NCBI RefSeq assembly: GCF_020037475.1
Contig: NZ_JAIQDB010000001.1
Location: 868,001-932,000, forward strand
DNA length: 64,000 nt
Origin: Sutcliffiella deserti
GTDB lineage: Bacteria > Bacillota > Bacilli > Bacillales > Bacillaceae_I
Direction: 5' to 3'
Positions 1 through 11,100 of this stretch are shown here, piece after piece. Within the stretch, counting starts at the first letter, position 1. The number at the start of each line of letters is the position of its first letter. Below the pieces are notes generated by a model. That model was not told the DNA's origin. It did not search any database and saw nothing but the letters and a program-made list of their open reading frames with translations. The translations under genes and the position numbers were made by a program.

Positions 1-3000
1 CACCTTGTGAATCCATTTCTAACGCATATCTTTGACGAGTAAGATGTCCTAGTCTCTCTGAGGCATCTCTGCTAATTTGAAGCAGCTGTTCTTCTGCCAA
101 ATATTCTACAAAGCCATTTCCTTTAAATACTGCTTGTAGCTTTTGATATTGCTGAATTTCACTTGAGAGTTTTTCTTTATGTTCTTCCAAGGCTCTGTAC
201 CTTTCGTTACGATCTTTGATGGAGGACAGATGTTGAAAGGAAGCACTTTTTGCTTCTATTTCTTCCCGAAGTTTTTGTCTTTTATCGTTCAATCGCTCTT
301 GAAGTTCCAGCCAATCGGACTGTTCTAATACTTCTTGTCCAATCAACGAGTTTAATCTGTTCCAATCATTCTCCATTGATTTAAGAGTTTCCCAATAGTT
401 CTTCACTTTCTCTTTCCAACCATCTTTATGTCCTATAAAGTTAATGGCTTGTTCTACTTCATCCTTAGAAGAAAATGAGGTTTTCTCTAGAGCAAGATTC
501 CATCTATCCCCAAGGCTTTCCTGACGCGAAGTCGTTTCATCCAGCATATGCTCACTTTGCTTCAAGTTTTTATCGGTTTCATGAAAGTGATTTTGAGCCT
601 CTGTCCAGTCCTGATAAGACTTCGTCTCCTGCTCATGAAGCTTCGTTAATTCCTTTCCCAATGTTTTTAAACCTTCCACAACCGAGTTTTCTTCGGTGAT
701 GTTTTTTATTTCTGCTTTCGTCTCTTCGATTCGTGAGCACACTTGCTCTCGTTCTAAGTTATTTTGGAAGATAACTTTTTCTTCTGCTAATAAAAGTTCT
801 TGCGCTCTTTTTAATTCTTTCTCTTTTCTTTCTATAAAATCCACACTTGTGTTAATTCGTTCTTGTAGTTCTTTTTTTTGCTTTTCCACTTCTTTTGCAT
901 TATAGAAATCTTCTTCTATACTCTCATATGTGATTTCTGGAAAATCGCTCTTCCACAAACTCTGCTTTTCTTCTAGCTCAGCTCTTGTTTCTGAAAGCCT
1001 TGCATTCCATGTAGACCATTGATCTTCATAGCTCTGCATTAACTTTTCTGACTCATTAAGTCTAGTTTCCCATGTTTTAAGTGTTTGATTAAATTCCAGC
1101 TTCTTCTCTTGTATGTGGATATAATCTTGAACAAGAGCTTTTTGCTCTGTTTCAATGAGATGATATTTTTCAATTAGCAGTGCAGGTTTTTCCTTACTTT
1201 GATGGTATTCCTTTTCCCACTGATCAACCTTTTCAGTCGATGGAGTTGGGTTTGGCACGGACTGTTCTTTGTTGATTTCACGGAAAATCTCAGAAGCTAG
1301 CTGTTCTAACTTTAGTTTAATGGTGACATTTTCTTGTTTTTCTTGTTGTACAGATGAAATTAGCTTTTCCATGCCGTTTTGTTCTCGACTACTTGCGATT
1401 TCACTCATGCTTTCATGAACAGGTTGACTTGGATGGTGGGTTGATCCACAAACAGGACAAGCTTCCCCTTCTTTAAGCGATTTTGCCAATTCCAATGCAA
1501 GTTGATGAAGTTTTAAATCCTCTGCTAATCTTTTTTCTTCTTGCAGAAATAAATCCACCTGGGATCCTAACCAATCAAGTTGTAGTGTTAGCTCAGCGGC
1601 TTTTGTATAATACTTTTCGGTATGGTTGAAATAGACTATAATTTCTTTTTTTACTGTAGCGAGCTCATTTTCTGCTTTTAGGTTTTCCCTCTTATAGAGC
1701 TGCACTTTTTCCTGTAACTTTTGAGTTTCCTTATTAGTTTCCGCTAAGTTCTTTTCTAGTAACTTTACTTCTTGTTTTTTATCATAAGCTGATTGGAGTT
1801 TTTCTAAATGATCTTGCGCTTGTGTTTTCTGAGCCAATTGATCCTTCAAGCTTTTTTGCTTCGAGATTGCCTTTTCGTAAATTTCCAAAATCTGTTTTTC
1901 TTGTTGCTTTGCAATGCTTAATTGTTTATTGTTAGCCGTCAGAGCAACATCATACTGGGTTAATTTATTTTGATGTGCTTTCATTCCTTCTTCTAGCCTA
2001 AGGGCGCGTTCCAGTTTTTCTTTTTTTGAAAGAAGAACTGGATGATTTGTTTCCTTCTCTTTTTTTGCTGTTTCATAAACTGCTTTAGCCTCTTTCAGCT
2101 TTTCTTTTGCACTTTCAAATCTTTTTATATCTTCTTTATGCTTAACTGTCCAACGTTTAAGTGTGCTTTCTATCTCTGTTAGATCCAAAAGAATAGGCTT
2201 TAAAACCTCCGCTTGTTCTCCAAGTGCGATGTTCACTTCAAGTTGCTTTATCTCCGATTCATTTTCTTTATAATGAAGGAGGGATCTTTCCACTTGTTTT
2301 CTTTCAGACTGCCATTCCCATTTTCTCTTTTTTTCCTCAAATATACGTTCTAGTTGCTGTAATGCCTTTTCTGATTTTTCCACAGTTTCAGCTATTGCCT
2401 TATACTGTGATGCAGCTTCTTTGACCGCTGTATCAGAGGCATCTCCAAGCCCAAGTTGTTCGGCATGTATCTCAGCAAGTTTGCGCGTTTTCTGTTGCAA
2501 CTCATCTTTTATTTTTCTGGACAATTCATCGCCATACTTTTCTAACTGAAATAAGCGTTGGAGCATTTGCCTTCGATCTGCCCCTTTTAACGAAAGAAAT
2601 TCCGCAAACTTCCCTTGAGGCAGTACAACAGCACGAGTGAAATCATCGATTGTTAACCCAATAATCTCCTGAATGGCCGCATTAACTTCACCTGCTTTAT
2701 CTGCAAGTACCAGATTTTCTTCCTCTTTTATTTCAGTTAGTCGGCAGATCCCTGATTTCACGCGAATAGGATCGGTACGCTTAAAGGTACGCTCTACTTT
2801 ATACCGTTGTTTTCCTTTAGCATTCTCTAATTCAAATATATAAGAGACTTCTACCACATTTTCTGCATGATTCATAATTCCTTGTGTATTATTGGAGGCC
2901 CGCTCTACTTTTCCATACAACGCCAATGTCATGGCATCTAAAATAGAGGATTTTCCGCTTCCCGTTGGTCCAAAGATCCCGAACACGCCACCTTGACATA

Positions 3001-3073
3001 AGGCTTCAAAATCAATCACCTGCTTTTCGCGAAAACTATGCAAGCCACCAACCGTTAATTCAATCGGTTTCAT
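1..3073 (-). CDS. sbcC: Exonuclease subunit SbcC (partial, C-terminus beyond left edge)
   Basis: Large SMC-like ATPase subunit of the SbcCD nuclease, which cleaves hairpins and protein-blocked DNA ends. From the ATG at 3073 the frame stays open for 1024 codons to the window edge. The N-terminus carries the Walker A motif FGPTGSGKSS within the first 45 residues. A long Glu/Lys/Gln-rich coiled coil follows, and the zinc hook CPVCG lies at residues 539-543. The last visible residues (HLTRQRYALEMDSQG) come just before where the ABC signature and Walker B are expected, so those motifs are outside the window and roughly 100 residues are missing. The start codon overlaps the sbcD stop as ATGA, showing translational coupling in the addB-addA-sbcD-sbcC operon. 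Confidence 0.95.
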   Translation of the reverse strand, partial: MKPIELTVGGLHSFREKQVIDFEALCQGGVFGIFGPTGSGKSSILDAMTLALYGKVERASNNTQGIMNHAENVVEVSYIFELENAKGKQRYKVERTFKRTDPIRVKSGICRLTEIKEEENLVLADKAGEVNAAIQEIIGLTIDDFTRAVVLPQGKFAEFLSLKGADRRQMLQRLFQLEKYGDELSRKIKDELQQKTRKLAEIHAEQLGLGDASDTAVKEAASQYKAIAETVEKSEKALQQLERIFEEKKRKWEWQSERKQVERSLLHYKENESEIKQLEVNIALGEQAEVLKPILLDLTEIESTLKRWTVKHKEDIKRFESAKEKLKEAKAVYETAKKEKETNHPVLLSKKEKLERALRLEEGMKAHQNKLTQYDVALTANNKQLSIAKQQEKQILEIYEKAISKQKSLKDQLAQKTQAQDHLEKLQSAYDKKQEVKLLEKNLAETNKETQKLQEKVQLYKRENLKAENELATVKKEIIVYFNHTEKYYTKAAELTLQLDWLGSQVDLFLQEEKRLAEDLKLHQLALELAKSLKEGEACPVCGSTHHPSQPVHESMSEIASSREQNGMEKLISSVQQEKQENVTIKLKLEQLASEIFREINKEQSVPNPTPSTEKVDQWEKEYHQSKEKPALLIEKYHLIETEQKALVQDYIHIQEKKLEFNQTLKTWETRLNESEKLMQSYEDQWSTWNARLSETRAELEEKQSLWKSDFPEITYESIEEDFYNAKEVEKQKKELQERINTSVDFIERKEKELKRAQELLLAEEKVIFQNNLEREQVCSRIEETKAEIKNITEENSVVEGLKTLGKELTKLHEQETKSYQDWTEAQNHFHETDKNLKQSEHMLDETTSRQESLGDRWNLALEKTSFSSKDEVEQAINFIGHKDGWKEKVKNYWETLKSMENDWNRLNSLIGQEVLEQSDWLELQERLNDKRQKLREEIEAKSASFQHLSSIKDRNERYRALEEHKEKLSSEIQQYQKLQAVFKGNGFVEYLAEEQLLQISRDASERLGHLTRQRYALEMDSQG

Positions 3074-4248
3074 TCTTCCCCCTCCTTTCCTGACTCTTCA
3101 TTTAATAAGGATAAAAATAAATTCACAAGCTCTTCTTCAGGCTGCGCCCCGCCTGATTGCTTTTCGTAAAATTTAACAAATAACTCTTCAATTGGCATGC
3201 TATCCATTTTCACAGCTTCTCTCTCTATTGCCATTTCAGGAAAAATTGGGCGGATATGCAAAATTCCTTCATGTTGCTTTCGAATCCGATGTATTTCTTC
3301 CATGGACAAGGCATTTGTTACATAAATCTCTAAATCTACCCATGCTCTTTTATCTTTTTTCTCCTCTAACCAGCTATATACTTGCTGAATACCTTCTGTT
3401 GCTTTCCATTTCACTAAAGGCTTTCCACTGGCTAAAAATATTTCTTTCGTTTGCACTTCCTTGCCTGGCTCTGCATCAATAATGGTCACACTCTTTGTAT
3501 ATCCTGCTTCTGAAAAACTATAGGCTAAAGGAGAGCCAGAATAACGAGCCGCCGTTTTGGCTCTTTTAATTGTCTGTGGACGGTGCAGATGGCCAAGCGC
3601 GACATATTGAGCTTGAGCTGGTAAGCTTTCGGCAGCAACAGTGAAAGCTCCTCCTACTTCTATCGGCCTCTCAGAATCCGAAGAACTTCCCCCTGCCACG
3701 AACAGATGACTCATTGCGACATTAACAGTATCAGAGGTAAATTGTTCACACATTTTATCAAAAAGTTGTCGAATACGCGCATCATAATGATCCCGTATTA
3801 CCCTTTCCTCAAATTGGTCGGATAAAATCTCATTTAACCGTGATTCGGAAGGATAAGGTAAAGATGCGAGCTTAAGTGTTTCATTGGTTGTAGGAATATA
3901 AATATTTTGAACATCCATGGTCGGATAGCCCAATAAGGAGATATGTTGATTGGTGGCAAGCGGTTGAGAAGCGGACAAACGATCTGGATTGTCATGATTT
4001 CCTGCTATAACTGCTACCGGTCGCTGTCCTTTGTTGGAGAGCTTTTGTAAAGATTCATAGAATAACACCTCAGCCTGTGCAGGTGGATTCACCGTATCAT
4101 AGACATCACCCGCCATTAAGATGACATCTACCTTTTCATCTTCTACAATTCTCGAAAGCTCTTCTAGAAATTGTGCCTGTTCTGGTAATCTACTACGTCC
4201 TTCTAACGTTTTACCTAAATGCCAATCAGCAGTATGTAAAATTCGCAT
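3070..4248 (-). CDS. sbcD: Exonuclease subunit SbcD
   Basis: Mre11-type metallophosphoesterase and nuclease partner of SbcC. The 392 residues have the family metal-binding motifs in order: TADWHLG near the N-terminus, GDVYD about residue 47, GNHDN about 82, and GHLH near 220. The usual family length is 380-410. A GGGGG ribosome binding site sits just upstream of the ATG at 4248. The gene lies 78 bp downstream of addA, separated by a hairpin, and overlaps sbcC by four bases. In B. subtilis the same four genes are linked, which supports a shared role in double-strand-break processing. Confidence 0.96.
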   Translation of the reverse strand: MRILHTADWHLGKTLEGRSRLPEQAQFLEELSRIVEDEKVDVILMAGDVYDTVNPPAQAEVLFYESLQKLSNKGQRPVAVIAGNHDNPDRLSASQPLATNQHISLLGYPTMDVQNIYIPTTNETLKLASLPYPSESRLNEILSDQFEERVIRDHYDARIRQLFDKMCEQFTSDTVNVAMSHLFVAGGSSSDSERPIEVGGAFTVAAESLPAQAQYVALGHLHRPQTIKRAKTAARYSGSPLAYSFSEAGYTKSVTIIDAEPGKEVQTKEIFLASGKPLVKWKATEGIQQVYSWLEEKKDKRAWVDLEIYVTNALSMEEIHRIRKQHEGILHIRPIFPEMAIEREAVKMDSMPIEELFVKFYEKQSGGAQPEEELVNLFLSLLNEESGKEGEE

Positions 4249-4271
4249 ATTTTCCCCCTAATATCAACAAA

Positions 4272-4307
4272 CTCAAGCAGAAACTCTCATAAAAAGTTTC
4301 GCCTGAG
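4272..4307 (-). terminator. Intercistronic hairpin between addA and sbcD
   Basis: On the minus strand, arms CTCAGGC-GAAACT and AGTTTCTGCTTGAG pair with one bulge and one G-U, closing a loop of about ten bases. A short T-rich stretch (TTTGTTG) follows. It lies between the addA stop and the sbcD ribosome binding site, so it may act as a weak attenuator or an mRNA processing and stability stem rather than a full terminator. Confidence 0.55.
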
Positions 4308-4326
4308 CCTGCGTGTTATCTAATTA

Positions 4327-7300
4327 TTAATCAATTTTTAATAAATGGCTTCCATCAAAAAAATAAAGATATTTTTCAGTAAGCTCTTTCTTCCAAATCT
4401 GTTCTACCGCCTTGCCGTACAGGGATATTTGCTCTTGATACCTGTTTATCAGCACAGGCTCTGCTTCAGCAAATCCATTCGGAAACCTTGTTGTGATGGT
4501 ATCCGTCTTGTAATCAATTAATACGAGTCCTTCCGCATCTTCTACTAAACAATCGATAACACCTTGTATTAGCACTGTTTCATCGGCTAGCTCTGTATTA
4601 TTTCCTATTTCACTACCTTGTAACGCAAAACTAAAAGGAATTTCTCGGTATAATTTATCGGCATGTAGCATTCGCTGCCCTATTTCAGACAAGAAAAATC
4701 TTTCGATTGCATCGATGTGAATAACTTCTGCCTGTTCACTCGTAAGAAGTTCATTTGTTACCATTTGCAAAATCTGAGCTTGTATTTCTTCTCTATCAAG
4801 ACTTTTCTGTGCTAAATTAATATTCTGCATTACCGTATGCATGGCAGTCCCAATCTCAGATGGTGACAATCCCTTTTTTTGTAGAAAAGCAGGGCGATCT
4901 AAAAAGTACTTGCGTTCTGTCTGAATCATCGACTGATCGGCATACGGGTCCTGTTGCTCCCTCATTCTCTTTATTTCGGAAACAGATTGCTTAGAGCGGT
5001 GCTTACTTGCTTCTTTATATGGATACTGCCAATAAAGTTGTTTTCTTACTTCCTCTTTTAGTGTGCTTTCGATTTCTACCGTCACACCTTGCTTCACTTG
5101 CTCAAGCAGAAGATTTTCTTCTTCCTTGGCGGCTGTCATTTCTTCTAATAATGTCTGGACCTTTGTGACTGAAATCTTCCATTTAGCCGGATGATTGGTT
5201 ATTTCTTCTGGAACATGTGGTGATAACTCTCCACCCTGCAATATCTCCGCGGTTTTGTGTCGTATCAAAGCTGGTGCTACCCAGTCCATATAAGACTTCG
5301 CAGATGCCCTTGTGTAATTAGGAAGTAACCAATTTTCGACTGAAGCATGCTCCTTCCAATCCGCCTGTGCTTTTTCAAAGTCCTTTACAGTGCCAACTAA
5401 ATACAGCTTTTCTTTTGCTCTAGTTAAAGCAACATAAAGTACCCGCATTTCTTCGGCTATGAGCTGTGCTTTTGCTTTTCTTTTTAATGCAAGCTGAAGG
5501 ATCGTAGGATAGGTTATACGTAAGCGTGCATTTACATACTTCGGTCCAAAGCCAAGCTCTTTGTCTAAGAGATAACTACTGTTTAAGTCCATCATATTAA
5601 ACTGTTTGGATAGGCCTGCAACAAACACAATAGGAAACTCTAATCCTTTACTGGAGTGAATGGTCATTAGACGAACAACATCCTCCTGTTCTCCTAGAGC
5701 CCTTGCCGCCCCTAAATCTTCGCCGCGATCCTGCATCCTTTCTATAAACCTCAAAAAGCGGAACAGCCCACGGAAGGACGTTGCTTCATATTGCCTTGCT
5801 CTATCATAAAGTGCTCGTAAATTTGCTTGACGTTGCTTTCCTCCTGGCATGCCACCTACAAAATCATAAAAATGGGTATCCTGGTAGATTTGCCATATTA
5901 ATTCAGATAATGCCCCTTCTCTTGCAGCGGTCCGCCATAGTTGTAGCATATCGTAAAACCTTTTAACTTTAATCAGTAATTCTTTTTCTTCGATGCTATC
6001 TGGAGTTTTTTGTAAAAATGCAAGTAATGCCTCAAAATAAGATCCTTTTCTCTGCTGAATTCGTATAGAAGCTAAATCATTTGAATCCAATCCAACTATA
6101 GGGGACCTTAGGACGGAAGCCAATGGGACGTCCTGATAGGGATTGTCGATTATTTTCAATAAGGACAAGAGAATCGCTACTTCTGTGGCCTCAAAATAAC
6201 CAGTGCTCAGATTGGCATACAGTGGTATCCCTTCTTGCTTAAACTCTTCGATAAACTGAGGGGCCCACGGCATAGAACGCATAAGTATTACACAATCGCG
6301 GTAGGTAATAGGTCTCATACGCTTTTCATCTTTGTCATAGATTTCGTATCCGGATTGAATAAGATTTTTTATTTTTTGTGATATCATTTTCGCTTCCACT
6401 TGTGCGGTTTCAAGCTCAGCTTTATCAAACCCGGTAGAGTTAGTTTCCTCGGTGTCATATTCATTGAAACTATCTGCTGAATTACTGCTGTCACTACGAT
6501 CAATTACCAATAATTCTGTCTCTCGGTCTGCAGCATCCGGATAGTTGGCTGCTCCGAACTTCAGCTCTGCTGCTTCATCATAGTCTATCTCTCCAACAGC
6601 TTCACCCATAATTTGTTGAAAGATAAAATTGGTTGCGTCCAACACTTCAGTTCTAGACCTGAAGTTTCGGTTCAAGTCGATGCGAAGGCCATCTCCAGTA
6701 CCATCCTTGTCATACCGCTTATATTTACTTAAGAAAAGAAAAGGTTCTGCTAAACGGAAACGGTAAATGGACTGTTTTACATCCCCTACCATAAACATAT
6801 TTCCGCTGTTCTCTGATTGTTTTGTCACAAGCTTTAGAATAGCTTCCTGCACCATATTTGTATCTTGGTACTCATCCACTAATACCTCTTTAAAGGTGGA
6901 TTGGTATTTTAAAGCTGCATCTGATCTTTCAAAACCATATGATGTTGGCTGTTGAAGAATACTTAGACAAAGATGCTCTAAATCGGAAAAGTCCACTAAT
7001 CCTTTTTCTTGTTTCAGAGCGCTAAACTGGTTTCCATATTTTTTTACAACATGTATCAAGGTTTTCATAACAGGAGCCAGCTCTTCTAGATCTTTTAGAA
7101 AAGACTCCGGTCGCCTGCTGAAAAGTTCGTCCTTAATTCCTTGGACCATTGCTTTCGCTTTATTACGTGCCTTTGTCCAGCTTTCAATCAGGTTCTTGTC
7201 ATACTCCTCACCACGACACGTTTTTGCTCTTGGAAAATCCACCTTCTGCATTTCTTGATAGAGTACTTCCCAACTATCATAAAGGGAGCTTTGCAGTTTC

Positions 7301-8100
7301 GCTAGCTGTTCCATATCCTGTTCAACATTGACCGAGCGGGGTGCAGGGCCACCTGGCTCCATCGTGATATCCATCGCCTTTTGCAGCAAGCTTTTTGCGC
7401 CCAGAAACTGCAATTCCATTTCCTTCTTTAACATCGGAATAAATGGAAGGTCATCCATGTTTGATTGACTTGTACTCTCATAAAACTCAACAATCTCTTC
7501 AAGCCATTGTTCTGGCGAAGGATTTGCTCTAGAAAACTCATGCAGGTCTAGTACGAGCTTTTGAAGTGCCCCATCTGTTCGATCATTGGTGTAACGATCC
7601 ACTAGTTCGAAAAATGCGTCGTTACCCTCTGTCCCATACTCTTCTTCAAAGACGGCTTCTAATATTTCCTCTTGCATTAATTGTATCTCTGTTGTGTCGG
7701 CAATACGAAAGCTTGGATCAATATCAATTAAATAATAGTATTTGCGTACTACGTCTAAACAAAAGGAGTGAATGGTGGAGATTGAAGCTCTATTTAAAAG
7801 GCTTAACTGCCTGCGCAAATGAAGAGAGGCTGGTCTTTTTTCTAATTGTTTCTCTAACGCTTCAGCAATTCGATGTCTCATTTCAGCTGCAGAGGCATTG
7901 GTAAAGGTTACAACGAGCAGGCGATCAACATCTACTTGCTCTTCAATGATCTTGTGTATCATCCGCTCCACGAGAACCGCCGTTTTTCCTGAGCCGGCTG
8001 CTGCTGCAACTAAAATATCCTTTCCGCTTGAAACAATAGCTTTCCACTGATCATCTGTCCATTGAGCGTCTGTTGGTTTAGGTAGTATTTCCATCCCCAT
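4327..8100 (-). CDS. addA: Helicase-nuclease AddA
   Basis: UvrD/Rep-type 3'-5' helicase with a C-terminal RecB-family nuclease. It is one half of AddAB, which resects double-strand breaks and loads RecA. The protein has 1257 residues (B. subtilis about 1230). The Walker A motif AAAAGSGKT is at residues 32-40, a Walker B-type VDEYQDTN is in the middle, and the later helicase motif VRLMTIHSSKGLEFP is present. The nuclease motif IDYKTD has D1196 and K1198. The ATG at 8100 follows the addB stop directly. A GGAGGAG site inside the end of addB serves it, although the ATG two codons later is also possible. Confidence 0.97.
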   Translation of the reverse strand: MGMEILPKPTDAQWTDDQWKAIVSSGKDILVAAAAGSGKTAVLVERMIHKIIEEQVDVDRLLVVTFTNASAAEMRHRIAEALEKQLEKRPASLHLRRQLSLLNRASISTIHSFCLDVVRKYYYLIDIDPSFRIADTTEIQLMQEEILEAVFEEEYGTEGNDAFFELVDRYTNDRTDGALQKLVLDLHEFSRANPSPEQWLEEIVEFYESTSQSNMDDLPFIPMLKKEMELQFLGAKSLLQKAMDITMEPGGPAPRSVNVEQDMEQLAKLQSSLYDSWEVLYQEMQKVDFPRAKTCRGEEYDKNLIESWTKARNKAKAMVQGIKDELFSRRPESFLKDLEELAPVMKTLIHVVKKYGNQFSALKQEKGLVDFSDLEHLCLSILQQPTSYGFERSDAALKYQSTFKEVLVDEYQDTNMVQEAILKLVTKQSENSGNMFMVGDVKQSIYRFRLAEPFLFLSKYKRYDKDGTGDGLRIDLNRNFRSRTEVLDATNFIFQQIMGEAVGEIDYDEAAELKFGAANYPDAADRETELLVIDRSDSSNSADSFNEYDTEETNSTGFDKAELETAQVEAKMISQKIKNLIQSGYEIYDKDEKRMRPITYRDCVILMRSMPWAPQFIEEFKQEGIPLYANLSTGYFEATEVAILLSLLKIIDNPYQDVPLASVLRSPIVGLDSNDLASIRIQQRKGSYFEALLAFLQKTPDSIEEKELLIKVKRFYDMLQLWRTAAREGALSELIWQIYQDTHFYDFVGGMPGGKQRQANLRALYDRARQYEATSFRGLFRFLRFIERMQDRGEDLGAARALGEQEDVVRLMTIHSSKGLEFPIVFVAGLSKQFNMMDLNSSYLLDKELGFGPKYVNARLRITYPTILQLALKRKAKAQLIAEEMRVLYVALTRAKEKLYLVGTVKDFEKAQADWKEHASVENWLLPNYTRASAKSYMDWVAPALIRHKTAEILQGGELSPHVPEEITNHPAKWKISVTKVQTLLEEMTAAKEEENLLLEQVKQGVTVEIESTLKEEVRKQLYWQYPYKEASKHRSKQSVSEIKRMREQQDPYADQSMIQTERKYFLDRPAFLQKKGLSPSEIGTAMHTVMQNINLAQKSLDREEIQAQILQMVTNELLTSEQAEVIHIDAIERFFLSEIGQRMLHADKLYREIPFSFALQGSEIGNNTELADETVLIQGVIDCLVEDAEGLVLIDYKTDTITTRFPNGFAEAEPVLINRYQEQISLYGKAVEQIWKKELTEKYLYFFDGSHLLKID

Positions 8101-11100
8101 TTAGTCTCCTCCTTCCATTTTCCGTTTCATTGACTCGATAATTTCATTCTTCGGCAATGCCGATAGGTTTCTATAATCATTTTCGTCAAGGGAAGTATCA
8201 AATTGACAAAACGATTTAAAGGAACAAAATGTACAAGGTGTCTGGTTTTTCAGCTTGTATGGAGCAATACTAGTTTCTCCATCAGTGATCTGCATTCCGA
8301 TATTCTCAAAGGTTTTCCTAACATAAGCTCTTAAGTGAGAAAATTCCTGCTCGCTTGCTACCGATGAATTGGAATGAAATTCACCATTCTTTTTTAATGC
8401 AGCCGATACGATTTGAGAATGCCCTGTCTCAAGCGTCTGATCCATAAATCGAACTGATTCCTCTTCTCCTAACAGAAGACCTTTCATTTTGAAGCTTTTA
8501 AAAATTTCTTCTTCAATTAGATCTTCCGGGGTCATTCCATTTGTTTTAATCATTGGATTATGAACATGAAAATATAGAACTCCTGCAGGTGTGGCTTCTG
8601 AGCCAAGCCATTCTTTAGAATGGGTTATTACCAGATCTAAGTAAGTTAACATCTGCAGTGCTAATCCATAATATACTTCCGTTAAATCTAACGCCTTATT
8701 GCTAGATTTATAGTCAATAATTCGTAGCAATAATCCATTGCTGCCCTCTGCTTTATCTACACGGTCAATTCGCCCAACAAGCTCCATTTTCACACCATTT
8801 GGGAGATCTATCCTTATCGGTGGAATCTCTTCTTTTTGTCCAAAACCAAGTTCAAGTCCGATTGGCGTAAACTTACTCGCTCTTGAGTGTTCACTCAAAA
8901 TCTGGGATGCTCTTGTGATAATTGTTTCTAGCTTTCTCTTAATATATTGAAACCGATTGGAACTAAGCAGAATCTCCCCTTGCAGCTTAGGTGCAAGGAC
9001 ATTCACCGCCTCTTTCGCAAGGTTTTCACACTCCTGTTTAGTTAAGGACTTCCAATCACTTCCCTGTTGGCGCAAGGTATCGGAAATATGTTTAAGAGCT
9101 GCATGAAAAAGTTGTCCAATATCAGGGGCTTCCAAGCGGTAAATTTTTCGGTCCTTCAGCTTTAATCCATGAGAAGCAAAATGGGAGAAGGCACAGGCAC
9201 TAAATTTCTCCATACGGGAAACACTTGCTTCCATATGCTCACCATAAAGCTGTCTGCTCACATGTCCTTTAAGCTTGTTTGCTTCATTTTTATAAAAGAG
9301 GCTTTTGAGAACCTGTTCTGTTCTGTCATGCCATTCTTCATGGTCTAACAGTGTGTTATAGACGTCCCACCAAATAGGATCTACTGGATATTTTTTGATC
9401 CATGTTTGCAGCTGTACAGCTAAGTTGGACAGTGTAGTAGAAGGTGTATGCACGTACTTCAACTGTTCCGATTGTGGAAGCTCTGAAGGTTCATTAAGCA
9501 GCAGCTTTTCCTTTATTTCTGGAAACATTTCTTTTATCCGTTTAATATACGAGGAAGGTAATAAGGATTTCCCTTCTTCATCAGCCAAAGCATAGCTAAT
9601 ATAGAGTTGCTGTGATGGACTTAAAAATGCAGAATATACCAGAAAATGATCATCTAGTAATCTTTCTAGGCTTGTAGGCGCGAGCTCCATACCGTAAGAG
9701 GAAAGAAGCTCCCGTTCTTCTTCCGAAACAAAGCCTTCATCCTTTATTTTCGCAGGGATAACTCCTTCGTTTACTCCGATAACAAAGCTATGTTTAATGT
9801 CTGTTAAGCGGGAGAGATCAAAATTGGCGACAATAACCTGATCAATGGCAGGGGGAACAAGGCTAAACCTTAAACTTTCTAATCCACTTTCCAACATCTT
9901 TGTAAACATACTTAAAGTGATAGGCTGATCTCCAATAAGTTCGACCATCTGATCTAATAGACCAATAGTCGCTTTCCAAACCTGTTCGTTTTCTTTAGAC
10001 TGTGTTAAGTTTCCTTGCTCTTCCGCCTTTTTCATCCGGAGCTCCAGCTTTTTTGGAATCTCAAGGTCTTCCAAATAGTGATACAACGCTTTACAGTAAT
10101 CTTCAATTGAATTAGATCGCTTCCAGCGTTTTTGGAGCTTTTGCAATGGAGTGACAATCAACTCTCTTAATTCGTTAATTTCAGCTTCATAGGCTATTTC
10201 ATCATCTGTTTGTACATAAGGTCCTTCCGAATCAATAGTAAAAAAGCGGCGATATTTCCATGGTTCCTCAGAAGTCCACTTGTTTCCTTGTACTCCATAG
10301 GACAGACAATAGTTCTCTAGTTTGTCCGTTTTCTCCCTCATTTCATCTGTATCCTGAGCAACAGAATAAAAGAAATCTGTTTTCACACAGCGAAACACTG
10401 ACTCATAGCGCCAGTTTTTGGTTACAACCTCGAGGCTAGAACGTAACAGCTCGATTAAAGGATGATGAAGCATTGTCCTTTTTTGATCTACAAAAAAAGG
10501 TATGTCATAGTCTTTGAAAACCGTGTTTACCAAGTCAATATAGGATTCTGCATTTCTCACAATCAGCGCTATATCTTTATACCGATTTCCCTGTTCCCGA
10601 ACGAGGGAGATAACCTCTCTTGCAATTCCTTCAATCTCAGCCCTTCTATTCACTGCTTGAAGCAGCGCTACTTCCCCTTTATTAGGGTAAGCCACGGTTG
10701 GTCTAACATCGAAGTATTTCTCTAAATGGCATAAGGAATCTGATTTCGAGAACCGACTAGCATCTTCAAGCACAATTGGTGCTTCTATCTGACACCCTTC
10801 TTCAAGAGCCATTTTACGAAGCTTCTGATAGGTGATTCCTGTTGCTCTAAAAAGATGCAAATCATACGGTGCTTCTTCGTTATATGGCTTGTCCAGTGTA
10901 AGTGCTATCGTTACTGATTTTGAATGGACCATTAGCCTTTTGAGAACAAGCTGTTCTTGAGGTGTATAGCTATGAAAGCCATCAATATAAATATCAGCTT
11001 CTTTTATATAGGAAGAGTGCGGTATCTTTTCAGCTAGAAGCTGTAAATAGTCCTCTCCATCCACATATTTCCCTTCTAATAATTGCTCTAGCTGACGGTA